DNA from: Chloroflexota bacterium
Lineage (GTDB): Bacteria; Chloroflexota; Dehalococcoidia; Lucifugimonadales; Lucifugimonadaceae
Assembly (NCBI GenBank): GCA_013911545.1
Contig: JACETA010000019.1
Coordinates: forward strand, 1 to 12,756
Length of the DNA stretch: 12,756 nt
Direction: 5' to 3'
The number at the start of each line of letters is the position of its first letter. The first letter of the stretch is position 1. Of the stretch, positions 6,694-12,756 are shown piece after piece. The translations under genes and the position numbers were made by a program. The notes beneath the pieces are model-generated. The model made no database searches. It was given only the letters and a program-made list of their open reading frames with translations, and was not told the DNA's origin.

Positions 6694-7724
6694 TATCTTA
6701 TAACTTTGAGAATATCATCAATATTTGAATTAACTTCAAAAATTTTAGTATTTGCGTGTTTTTCAGAGGTTTCAGGATCTTTCAAGCCGTTTCCAGTAAC
6801 AACACAAACAATTTTTTGGCCTGAAAAATTATATTTACTTGAGTTTTTTATTAAGCCAGCAATACCTGCTGCAGATGCAGGTTCACAAAAAATACCATCT
6901 TTTCTGGCAAGATTTTTATAAGAGTCAATAATTTCTTCATCAGACACAGAATGTATTCCTCCATTCGAGTTAGTAACTGCTTCTTTAGCTTTATCCCATG
7001 ATGCAGGGTTACCTATCCTTATAGCAGTAGCTATTGTTTCTGGGTTTTCTACTACTTCACCCTTAACTATCGGAGAAGCTCCTTCAGCTTGGAAGCCATA
7101 CATTTTGGGCAATTTATAATTAAATTTCTTACTGTATTCATTGAACCCTTTCCAATAGGCAGTAATATTGCCCGCATTTCCAACAGGGATACACAATGAG
7201 TCAATTTCACCAATTTCATCAAGAATTTCAAATGCAGCTGATTTTTGACCTTCTATTCTATATGGATTAATAGAGTTTACAATTTCAATTTCATCATAAT
7301 CTTCTAATTTTCTTACAATATCTAATGCATTATCAAATGATCCATCTATGGCTATAATTTTAGCTCCAAATGCCATTGCTTGGGAAAGCTTTCCTTTGGC
7401 TATGTTTCCATTGGGAACAATAATTGCTGAAACTAGTCCAAATTTTGCTGCATAAGCAGATGCAGAGGCACTAGTATTCCCAGTAGAAGCACATACAAGA
7501 ACTTTCTTTTTATTGTGTAACGCCATGCATACCGCCACTACCATGCCTCTATCCTTAAAAGAGCCGCTTGGATTACAACCTTCAACTTTTATAAATATAT
7601 CTGCATTAATTTTTCTTGATAAAAATTCAGATCGAAGTAAAGGAGTGCCTCCTTCGCCCATTGAAATAGGCTCAGCATCCCCTATATCAATAAATTCTTT
7701 ATAGTTTTCAATTATCCCATTCAT
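6693..7724 (-). CDS. thrC: Threonine synthase
   Basis: ThrC is a PLP enzyme that converts O-phospho-L-homoserine to threonine. At 343 residues it is the short bacterial form, without the long N-terminal extension of the E. coli/yeast or plant types. The PLP lysine is K57 in NPSGSFKDRG (51-60). ASTGNTSAS (79-87) is the loop around cofactor and substrate, and VGNAGN (181-186) binds the PLP phosphate. The segment IRIGNPASW is typical of threonine synthases rather than of threonine dehydratase. The ATG overlaps the hom stop in an ATGA arrangement (4 nt), so the two are translationally coupled and act in sequence except for homoserine kinase, which is not in the window. Confidence 0.97.
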   Translation of the reverse strand: MNGIIENYKEFIDIGDAEPISMGEGGTPLLRSEFLSRKINADIFIKVEGCNPSGSFKDRGMVVAVCMALHNKKKVLVCASTGNTSASASAYAAKFGLVSAIIVPNGNIAKGKLSQAMAFGAKIIAIDGSFDNALDIVRKLEDYDEIEIVNSINPYRIEGQKSAAFEILDEIGEIDSLCIPVGNAGNITAYWKGFNEYSKKFNYKLPKMYGFQAEGASPIVKGEVVENPETIATAIRIGNPASWDKAKEAVTNSNGGIHSVSDEEIIDSYKNLARKDGIFCEPASAAGIAGLIKNSSKYNFSGQKIVCVVTGNGLKDPETSEKHANTKIFEVNSNIDDILKVIR

Positions 7725-8992
7725 AATTTATATATCCCAAAGGTTATTGGGTCTTCATTAATAAAATCTAGTTTTTTTATTTGATCTAATGATTTTTTAA
7801 AATTAATCCCCATTGACTCATGTGTCATAATTACCAAGTCGGATAAACCTTTAGTATCTACCTCCTTTTGAATCACAGATGCAATGCTTATCTTATTTTT
7901 TGAAAATATTCCAGCAATTTTTTCCAAAACACCAAATTTATCTTCAACACTTAATCTAATATATTTTTTTCCACTAACTTCGTCATCTGAAAAATAACTG
8001 TAATTATTGTTTTTAAATGAAAGGTTGCCGCTTGTATTTTTAACTATACCTAATAAATCTCCAATTACTGCACTAGTTGTAGACAATTTTCCTGCACCTT
8101 CCCCCTGAAACCATAATTTTCCAACAAGATCACCATTAATTTCAACCGCATTATAGTTATCTTCAACCTTAGCTAAAGGATGCATATTAGAAACAAGATA
8201 TGGAGATACATTTGAGTAAATTTTAGAAGATTTTATTTCAGTAACTGCTAGTAATTTAATAACATAACCAAACTCTTGTGCATAACCAATATCTTTCTGG
8301 GATAAATTTTCAATACCGTTTACGGAAACTGATTCAAGCGGTATTCTTTCGCTAAAAGCAATTGAACCTAAAATATTAATTTTAAATTTAGCGTCAAAAC
8401 CCCCTACATCATTTGTTGGATCTGATTCTGCAAAACCTAAATTTTGAGCCTCTTGTAAACTTTCGTCAAAACTTTTATTACCGTTATGCATAGAACTTAA
8501 AATATAATTTGATGTTCCATTAATTATCCCAGTTAATTTTGAAATATTGTTTTGCTCAAGCATGTCAATTAAAACTTCAATAAGAGGGATACCAGCACCA
8601 ACAGCTGCTTCAAATCTAAGTTTCACATTTTTTGAATATGCTAATTTTGTTAAATGATCAATATTATTTGAAATTATTTCTTTATTTGCTGTTACAACAT
8701 GTTTTCCAGAAAGTATAGATTTCTCAACATATTCTTTTGCTGGATTCATTCCCCCAATTAACTCAACAACAATTTGTATATCTGAATTTATAAAATCACT
8801 AAAATTATCTGTAAGTTTTTTAGAAAAATTATTATTTTTACCAAATTCCAAATCTAAAATTTTTAGATACTTTTTTTTGTCCCTGACAAGTATTTTTTCA
8901 ACAAATAAAGTATCTTTAATTTTGTTACTTGAATTTAAGTCTTTAAGGACCTGCAAACCTACATTCCCTATTCCTATTATTCCAATTTTCAA
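7721..8992 (-). CDS. hom: Homoserine dehydrogenase with C-terminal ACT domain
   Basis: Hom reduces aspartate 4-semialdehyde to homoserine, the branch point to threonine and methionine. It has 423 residues. The NAD(P)-binding motif GIGNVG is at 7-12, followed by GGMNPAKE (80-87) and TANKE (101-105, with K104). The catalytic region contains GIINGTSNYIL (155-165), ESDPTNDVGGFDAKFK (189-204, with D200 and K204 as the family's acid/base pair) and GEGAGKLSTTSAV (298-309). An ACT domain spans about 342-415 (SVEDKFGVLEKIAGIF), expected to mediate feedback by threonine. It is a stand-alone enzyme, not fused to aspartate kinase. The start is TTG at 8992: the N-terminus MKIGIIGIGN is the expected beginning of the Rossmann fold and AAAGGTG lies 4 nt upstream. 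Confidence 0.97.
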   Translation of the reverse strand: MKIGIIGIGNVGLQVLKDLNSSNKIKDTLFVEKILVRDKKKYLKILDLEFGKNNNFSKKLTDNFSDFINSDIQIVVELIGGMNPAKEYVEKSILSGKHVVTANKEIISNNIDHLTKLAYSKNVKLRFEAAVGAGIPLIEVLIDMLEQNNISKLTGIINGTSNYILSSMHNGNKSFDESLQEAQNLGFAESDPTNDVGGFDAKFKINILGSIAFSERIPLESVSVNGIENLSQKDIGYAQEFGYVIKLLAVTEIKSSKIYSNVSPYLVSNMHPLAKVEDNYNAVEINGDLVGKLWFQGEGAGKLSTTSAVIGDLLGIVKNTSGNLSFKNNNYSYFSDDEVSGKKYIRLSVEDKFGVLEKIAGIFSKNKISIASVIQKEVDTKGLSDLVIMTHESMGINFKKSLDQIKKLDFINEDPITFGIYKL

Positions 8993-8996
8993 TTTA

Positions 8997-9003
8997 CACC
9001 TTT
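8997..9003 (-). promoter_or_regulatory. Ribosome-binding site deciding the TTG start of hom
   Basis: AAAGGTG ends 4 nt before the TTG at 8992-8990. It lies in the 20-nt gap after the PPIC-domain gene and supports this start. Confidence 0.75.
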
Positions 9004-9012
9004 ATAAATAGA

Positions 9013-10080
9013 TTATTCATTAATAATATCATTAGCTAGATTATTATCGTTAAATAAAGATGCAGCCTGAACTTTTCCATTTATCCAATTAAATGTTTCA
9101 TTATCTAATCCGTATTGCATATCAACTAACCTGCTCCTGTCATTAAAAAAATTCTTTAAAACATTATTAGAAATTTGTTCAAAATTTTCTTCTGAGAGTT
9201 CATAAGATTTTTTTACATCGCTTATTACATAAACTTTAAATACAGAATTTTCTTGGTCAATAAAAGGTTCTGATAATTCCTTGGGTTTTAAAAAATTATT
9301 ACCATCATTTCCAAAGATCAAACTATCTAATTCTGGTTTAATACCCTTTGGCATCCAACCAAAATCACCTGAACCTCTTTTGGAGTCAGGATCAATTGAA
9401 TATTTTTTCACAACTTCATCGATATCTACTGAAGAACTAATTTCTTTTTGAATCTTGTTTATATTTGACTGAGAAATATCTTCTAACGCAATTTCATATA
9501 CATATTTATGTTCTTGCAATGAAGGTATTTCTCGGGACAATTCTCTTCTTAATTTTTCCCTGAACAAACCTTTTCTTACAATTTCTTTGTACTTGTCTTC
9601 TTTCATCTGGATTTGATTTAAGAATTGAATTTTTTTTTCTTTAAGCACCTTTTCATCTTCTAGGGTCTCTAAACTAAAATTATTATAAAGACCTAATTTT
9701 AAAAAAAAAGCCTCGTCAATTTCCCAATCATCCACAGACAATTTGTATTCATTGGCTGATAAATAAGCAATTTCATTTTCTGCAAGAAGCTGGAGTGATT
9801 GAAAAAGTGAGGAACCCAAATCAAATTGATCCCCTTGTTCTTCTGATAATCTTTGATTGAACCTTATAAAGTCAACTAAATCTTTTCTTGAAAATTCTTT
9901 TTCTTCAACTTTTAACGCAGTTTTTTGGTAAGGAATCCAAACATTTATTGCGTAGCTAGTTGTTGGGATAGAAATAATAATAACTAAAATAACTAAAAGT
10001 ATTACAAAAAGTTTGGATTTTAATTTCTTTTTATCTTTTATTGATTTTAAGATTTCTTTTCTAGATAAGGATTCGTTCAT
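9013..10080 (-). CDS. Membrane-anchored SurA/PrsA-like protein with a divergent PPIC domain
   Basis: Probably an extracytoplasmic folding factor. The 355 residues start with a basic cytoplasmic stretch (1-23), then one hydrophobic segment (about 24-46) acting as a signal anchor; no lipobox Cys is seen. A helical SurA-N-like region (about 55-185) is followed by a parvulin-type PPIC domain (about 190-290), recognised by YSIDPDSKRGSGDFGWMPKG (227-246). The domain start reads YVYEIALED, where active parvulins usually have a His in a HIL motif, so isomerase activity is doubtful and a chaperone-only role is possible. The C-terminal part (about 295-355) is helical and polar. The ATG at 10080 has no visible Shine-Dalgarno. 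The gene is 21 nt after rpsR and 20 nt before hom, where rplI often stands in other genomes. Assignment to the family is good; the client is unknown. Confidence 0.85.
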   Translation of the reverse strand: MNESLSRKEILKSIKDKKKLKSKLFVILLVILVIIISIPTTSYAINVWIPYQKTALKVEEKEFSRKDLVDFIRFNQRLSEEQGDQFDLGSSLFQSLQLLAENEIAYLSANEYKLSVDDWEIDEAFFLKLGLYNNFSLETLEDEKVLKEKKIQFLNQIQMKEDKYKEIVRKGLFREKLRRELSREIPSLQEHKYVYEIALEDISQSNINKIQKEISSSVDIDEVVKKYSIDPDSKRGSGDFGWMPKGIKPELDSLIFGNDGNNFLKPKELSEPFIDQENSVFKVYVISDVKKSYELSEENFEQISNNVLKNFFNDRSRLVDMQYGLDNETFNWINGKVQAASLFNDNNLANDIINE

Positions 10081-10101
10081 AAGACATTTATGATTACGAC
10101 A

Positions 10102-10581
10102 TTAAGAAGATTTTTCTTTATCCTCAGCTTGACTATCTTCTTCAATAGATTCATCTGAAACAACTTCGTTATTAGCTGAATTTTTATCTTCAGGCTCATT
10201 TGAATCTGATTCATCAGTTGTTGTATTCTTCTCATCCGTTATTACCGGACTTGAATCAGTTTCATCATTAGAATTTTTTTCAGAATTTTTTTTGCCCATG
10301 TCCAATAAAGATGTGTCATAGTTATGGTTACTTGCAAATGGCAGGAGAGCCATATGCCTAGCCCTTTTGATTGCAGATGTTAAACTTCTCTGGCATTTTG
10401 AGGATAAGCCGTTTCTTTTAGCAGAATCAATTTTACCAGTTTCTGAAATATATTTTTTTAAAAGACCAACAGCTTTGTAATCAAATCCTTCCTCAGGACA
10501 ATAACCTATTTTTTCAGGCCTACGAGAAATATTTTTTCCTCTAGATTTTGGTCTTTTGCTATCTCTTTTTTTGGTTACCAT
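10102..10581 (-). CDS. rpsR: 30S ribosomal protein S18 with a long acidic C-terminal tail
   Basis: S18 binds 16S rRNA beside S6 on the platform of the small subunit. The core is residues about 22-86: FDYKAVGLLKKYISETGKI (33-51), then CQRSLTSAIKRARHMALLPF (63-82). Only two Cys remain (C28 and C63), so the zinc site of the four-Cys form seems incomplete. The family is usually about 70-100 residues, but this one has 159: after the core comes a low-complexity tail (about 96-159) rich in Asp, Glu, Ser and Asn, with 21 acidic and 7 basic residues by my count. The ATG at 10581 overlaps the end of ssb by 7 nt (ATGGTAA). The tail is in frame and ends in TAA, so it is not an obvious assembly artefact. 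Confidence 0.96.
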   Translation of the reverse strand: MVTKKRDSKRPKSRGKNISRRPEKIGYCPEEGFDYKAVGLLKKYISETGKIDSAKRNGLSSKCQRSLTSAIKRARHMALLPFASNHNYDTSLLDMGKKNSEKNSNDETDSSPVITDEKNTTTDESDSNEPEDKNSANNEVVSDESIEEDSQAEDKEKSS

Positions 10582-11003
10582 GGTAAGTCCTTATCTTCGT
10601 CATCAGAATCTACAGGTTTAGATTCAGAGCTCTCTTGATTTTGTGTTGAATTTTGATTAATAGATCCTGCTTCGCTTTTAGTTGAAAGAAAAGTGACATC
10701 ATTTGCAATGACCTCAAAGGACTTTCTTTGATTTCCATCTTGACCAACATATTCACTACTTTGAAACCTACCTTCAACATATACTTTCTGACCCTTAGTT
10801 AAATATTGGTTAACATTTTCTGCAGTCCTTGAGAAACACACAATATTAAACCATTCTGTTTCATCTTTATATTCGTCCCCAACCTTTCTTTTTCTATTTA
10901 CAGCAATGCTAAAGTTAGCAACTGGATTTCCATCTGGGGTATATCTTAATTCAGGATCTTGACCAACATTGCCTATTAACATTACTTTATTGAGACTTGC
11001 CAC
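10575..11003 (-). CDS. ssb: Single-stranded DNA-binding protein
   Basis: SSB coats single-stranded DNA in replication and repair and recruits partner proteins through its C-terminal tip. The 142 residues have an OB fold (about 3-108; KVMLIGNVGQDPELRYTPDG, TEWFNIVCF, GQKVYVEGRF). A flexible Gln/Ser/Asn-rich linker follows, then an acidic end DSDDEDKDLPW. The tip ends in Pro-Trp instead of the common Pro-Phe. The start is GTG at 11003, supported by AAAAGG 5 nt upstream and by the match of MASLNKVMLIGN to family N-termini; the next ATG (codon 8) would remove the first strand. It lies between rpsF (2-nt gap) and rpsR (7-nt overlap), the classical S6-SSB-S18 order. Confidence 0.97.
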   Translation of the reverse strand: MASLNKVMLIGNVGQDPELRYTPDGNPVANFSIAVNRKRKVGDEYKDETEWFNIVCFSRTAENVNQYLTKGQKVYVEGRFQSSEYVGQDGNQRKSFEVIANDVTFLSTKSEAGSINQNSTQNQESSESKPVDSDDEDKDLPW

Positions 11004-11005
11004 AA

Positions 11006-11365
11006 TTACCTTTTGTTCCTATTAGTTTCAGGGACTTCATCCATCTTATCTGGAGCAATAAGAATATCTTTTAGTTTAATTGTAGTAATTAAATGCCTTA
11101 AAACTTTATTTTCTTTGTTAAGTTTATCGTTAAGCTCATTTATTTTCATTGTGTCCATAGAAAACCTTGATAAATAATAATTGCCTTCTTTATTACCTGA
11201 TAATTCATAAGCTAATTTTCTTTTGCCATAATTTTCAAATTCGCTTATTTCTCCACCCGAACTTGATATATTGTTTTTGATAGAAGAAACAACATCTTCT
11301 TTTGACTCTTCAGTGTCTTCAGAAGACAAAATCCACATTAATTCGTAATTATTTATTTGTGACAT
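11006..11365 (-). CDS. rpsF: 30S ribosomal protein S6
   Basis: S6 is a small ferredoxin-like protein of the 30S platform that pairs with S18. The 119 residues show the family pattern: NYELMWIL at the start, the GKRKLAYELSGNKEGNYYLSRF segment spanning about 47-68, and the helix/strand LNKENKVLRHLITTIKL near the end. The tail DKMDEVPETNRNKR is short and basic. The ATG at 11365 has AAAAGGA (11380-11374) 8 nt upstream and a promoter just before it. It is the first gene of the rpsF-ssb-rpsR cluster, which continues with small gaps into the PPIC-domain gene and hom-thrC. In some bacteria the S6:S18 pair binds its own leader RNA; the leader here is only about 20 nt, too short for such an element. 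Confidence 0.97.
   Translation of the reverse strand: MSQINNYELMWILSSEDTEESKEDVVSSIKNNISSSGGEISEFENYGKRKLAYELSGNKEGNYYLSRFSMDTMKINELNDKLNKENKVLRHLITTIKLKDILIAPDKMDEVPETNRNKR
11009..11014 (-). promoter_or_regulatory. Ribosome-binding site deciding the GTG start of ssb
   Basis: AAAAGG lies 5 nt before the GTG at 11003 and is inside the last codons of rpsF, which suggests translational coupling. Confidence 0.75.
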
Positions 11366-11391
11366 ATTAAGTATCCTTTTCCAAGTATGGG

Positions 11392-11420
11392 ATTTTAGCG
11401 TAATTTATTAAAAGTAACAA
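11392..11420 (-). promoter_or_regulatory. Sigma-70-type promoter of the rpsF-ssb-rpsR run
   Basis: TTGTTA (11420-11415) and TAAAAT (11397-11392) are spaced by 17 bp in the 65-nt gap between glyA and rpsF. The start of transcription would be near 11385, leaving a short leader with the AAAAGGA ribosome-binding site at 11380-11374. The gap holds no terminator hairpin for glyA, so read-through from glyA is also possible. Confidence 0.7.
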
Positions 11421-11430
11421 TATATTTCTA

Positions 11431-12657
11431 TTAATCGACTCCAGGTAATTTATAAGCGCTAGCTAATTCTTTAACCTTATTAGATAATTTATTTAATTCT
11501 TCTCTATCTTTTCTTGAATTTATTATTTCGACAATTAAATTGCCCAAAACATGCATTTGATCTTCTTTCATACCTCTGCTTGTTAATGCAGGAGTGCCTA
11601 TTCTTATACCTGAAGTAATTTTTGGAGGATGGTTGTCATATGGTATTCCATTTTTATTTACAACAATTCCTATCTTTCTTAATAATGTTGAAATTTCAGC
11701 ACCTGTTAAATTATTTTTTGATAAATCTATGGTGAATTGATGATTATCAGTCCCCCCCGATACAATCCGGAACCCTAATTCAGATATTACAGAAGATAAT
11801 TTCTTAGAATTTTTAATTACCTGAATAGAATATTCTTTAAAATCTATTTTAGAAGCTTCTTCAAATGCTATTGCTTTTGCAGCAATCATGTTCATGAATG
11901 GCCCACCTTGTATTCCAGGGAAAACAGATTTATCAATAATTTTTGAGTGTTCTGATTTACACATTATTATTGCGCCTCTTGGCCCTCTCAAAGTTTTGTG
12001 GGTTGTTGTGGTTGTAAAATCAGAGAAAGGAACTGGAGATGGATGCTGATTAGAGGCAATAAGGCCAGATATATGAGCTACATCAGATAACAAATATGCG
12101 CCAACTTTTTTTGCAATTTTAGAAAATCTTTCAAAATCAATAATCCTTGAATATGCACTGGCGCCACAAATTATAATTTTTGGATTTTTTTCTAATGCAA
12201 TTTTTTCTACATAATCATAATCAATTAATTCTGACTCTCGATCAACTCCATAAAAATTACAGTCATATATTTTCCCTGAAAAGTTAACCTTTGATCCATG
12301 ACTTAGATGACCTCCTTGATCCAATTTCATTGAAAGAATATTGTCACCTTGCTTCATTGTGGCTAAGAACACAGCCATATTTGCTTGAGTGCCACTATGA
12401 ACCTGAACATTTACATGATCACAATCAAATAAATTTTTTGCTCGTTCAATTGCTAAGTTTTCTATATCGTCAGATATTTCACAACCTTCATAATACCTTG
12501 CCCCTGGGTAACCTTCAGCATATTTTGTACTAAATATAGAACTACATGCATCTAATACATTTTTTGATGGATAATTCTCAGAAGCAATAAGATTTAAGCC
12601 AAATCTATGACTTTGCTCTTCAAGATTTATTAACTTGCTTACTTCTTTATCCAGCAT
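11431..12657 (-). CDS. glyA: Serine hydroxymethyltransferase
   Basis: GlyA is a PLP enzyme that interconverts serine and glycine with tetrahydrofolate, supplying one-carbon units. The 408 residues are of normal length. Motifs in order: LNLIASENYPS (21-31), KYAEGYPGARYYEGCE (45-60), VQVHSGTQAN (84-93), SDVAHISGLI (191-200, with D192 and H195 contacting PLP), the PLP lysine K221 in TTTTTHKTLRGPRG (215-228), and FPGIQGGP after it. The ATG at 12657 has AGGA (12666-12663) 5 nt upstream. It is separated from rpsF by 65 nt that contain a new promoter, so it is probably its own unit or only loosely coupled to the genes after it. Confidence 0.98.
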   Translation of the reverse strand: MLDKEVSKLINLEEQSHRFGLNLIASENYPSKNVLDACSSIFSTKYAEGYPGARYYEGCEISDDIENLAIERAKNLFDCDHVNVQVHSGTQANMAVFLATMKQGDNILSMKLDQGGHLSHGSKVNFSGKIYDCNFYGVDRESELIDYDYVEKIALEKNPKIIICGASAYSRIIDFERFSKIAKKVGAYLLSDVAHISGLIASNQHPSPVPFSDFTTTTTHKTLRGPRGAIIMCKSEHSKIIDKSVFPGIQGGPFMNMIAAKAIAFEEASKIDFKEYSIQVIKNSKKLSSVISELGFRIVSGGTDNHQFTIDLSKNNLTGAEISTLLRKIGIVVNKNGIPYDNHPPKITSGIRIGTPALTSRGMKEDQMHVLGNLIVEIINSRKDREELNKLSNKVKELASAYKLPGVD

Positions 12658-12689
12658 AAATTTCCTAATAACTATGGTTTATTATTATC

Positions 12690-12695
12690 ATTATA
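12690..12695 (-). promoter_or_regulatory. Possible -10 element upstream of glyA
   Basis: A perfect TATAAT lies 32 nt before the glyA start, which would place the RNA start near 12683. I find no convincing -35 box at 16-18 bp, and AT-rich sequence makes chance matches likely. The rest of 12658-12756 is AT-rich and shows nothing else I can name. Confidence 0.4.
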
Positions 12696-12756
12696 AACAA
12701 AAATAATTTAAATTGATGAGATTTTTTGATATTAAAACCAATATAATACCTAGGGT

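Noticed and set aside
10102..10130. Weak AT hairpin (AAGAA/TTCTT) at the end of rpsR as a terminator
   Set aside because: Only 5 A/T-rich pairs, no U-tract, and it lies inside coding sequence with the next gene 21 nt away.

Overview
This is an AT-rich (about one third G+C by eye), tightly packed bacterial window in which every supported gene lies on the minus strand, so transcription runs from high to low coordinates. There is no mobile element, CRISPR array, tRNA or rRNA, and no gene-free stretch longer than 300 bases. The order ilvB-ilvN-ilvC-leuA behind a leucine T-box with a transcription terminator, a hom-thrC pair, and an S18 core ending in KRARHMALLPF would fit a low-GC Chloroflexota lineage (Dehalococcoidia / marine SAR202-like). 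That placement is inferred from gene order and motif memory, not from a search.

Layout in transcription order. (1) glyA (12657-11431), serine hydroxymethyltransferase, with a weak promoter candidate upstream. (2) A good promoter at 11420-11392 starts a run of seven closely spaced genes: rpsF, ssb, rpsR, a membrane-anchored SurA/PrsA-like PPIC-domain protein, hom, thrC, a FemAB/CelD-like GNAT-fold acyltransferase and a GT4 glycosyltransferase (eight genes with the last, ending at 4534). Gaps are 21 nt or less, several genes overlap, and no internal intrinsic terminator is visible. (3) A second promoter (4548-4520), partly inside the end of the glycosyltransferase gene, starts a class I T-box leader (about 4512-4286). 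It has a full Stem I, a CUC (Leu) specifier, an antiterminator and a competing terminator. It precedes ilvB, ilvN, ilvC and leuA; leuA runs off the left edge.

How the genes work together. IlvB/IlvN (acetohydroxyacid synthase), IlvC and LeuA form the branched-chain amino acid trunk and the first step of the leucine branch. The T-box should let uncharged tRNA-Leu raise expression of the set. Hom and ThrC lead aspartate semialdehyde towards threonine, the precursor of isoleucine, and GlyA interconverts serine and glycine and supplies one-carbon units. S6, SSB and S18 form a conserved translation/replication housekeeping cluster. The acyltransferase and glycosyltransferase probably modify a glycoconjugate whose identity the sequence does not reveal.

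I see no convincing wholly new system. The points most worth a second look are the T-box and its leucine specifier, an S18 protein with a long acidic C-terminal tail, an SSB tip ending in Trp whose codon overlaps the S18 start, a PPIC domain lacking its hallmark His, a Met replacing the usual Glu in a LeuA active-site motif, and an uncharacterised acyltransferase-glycosyltransferase pair.
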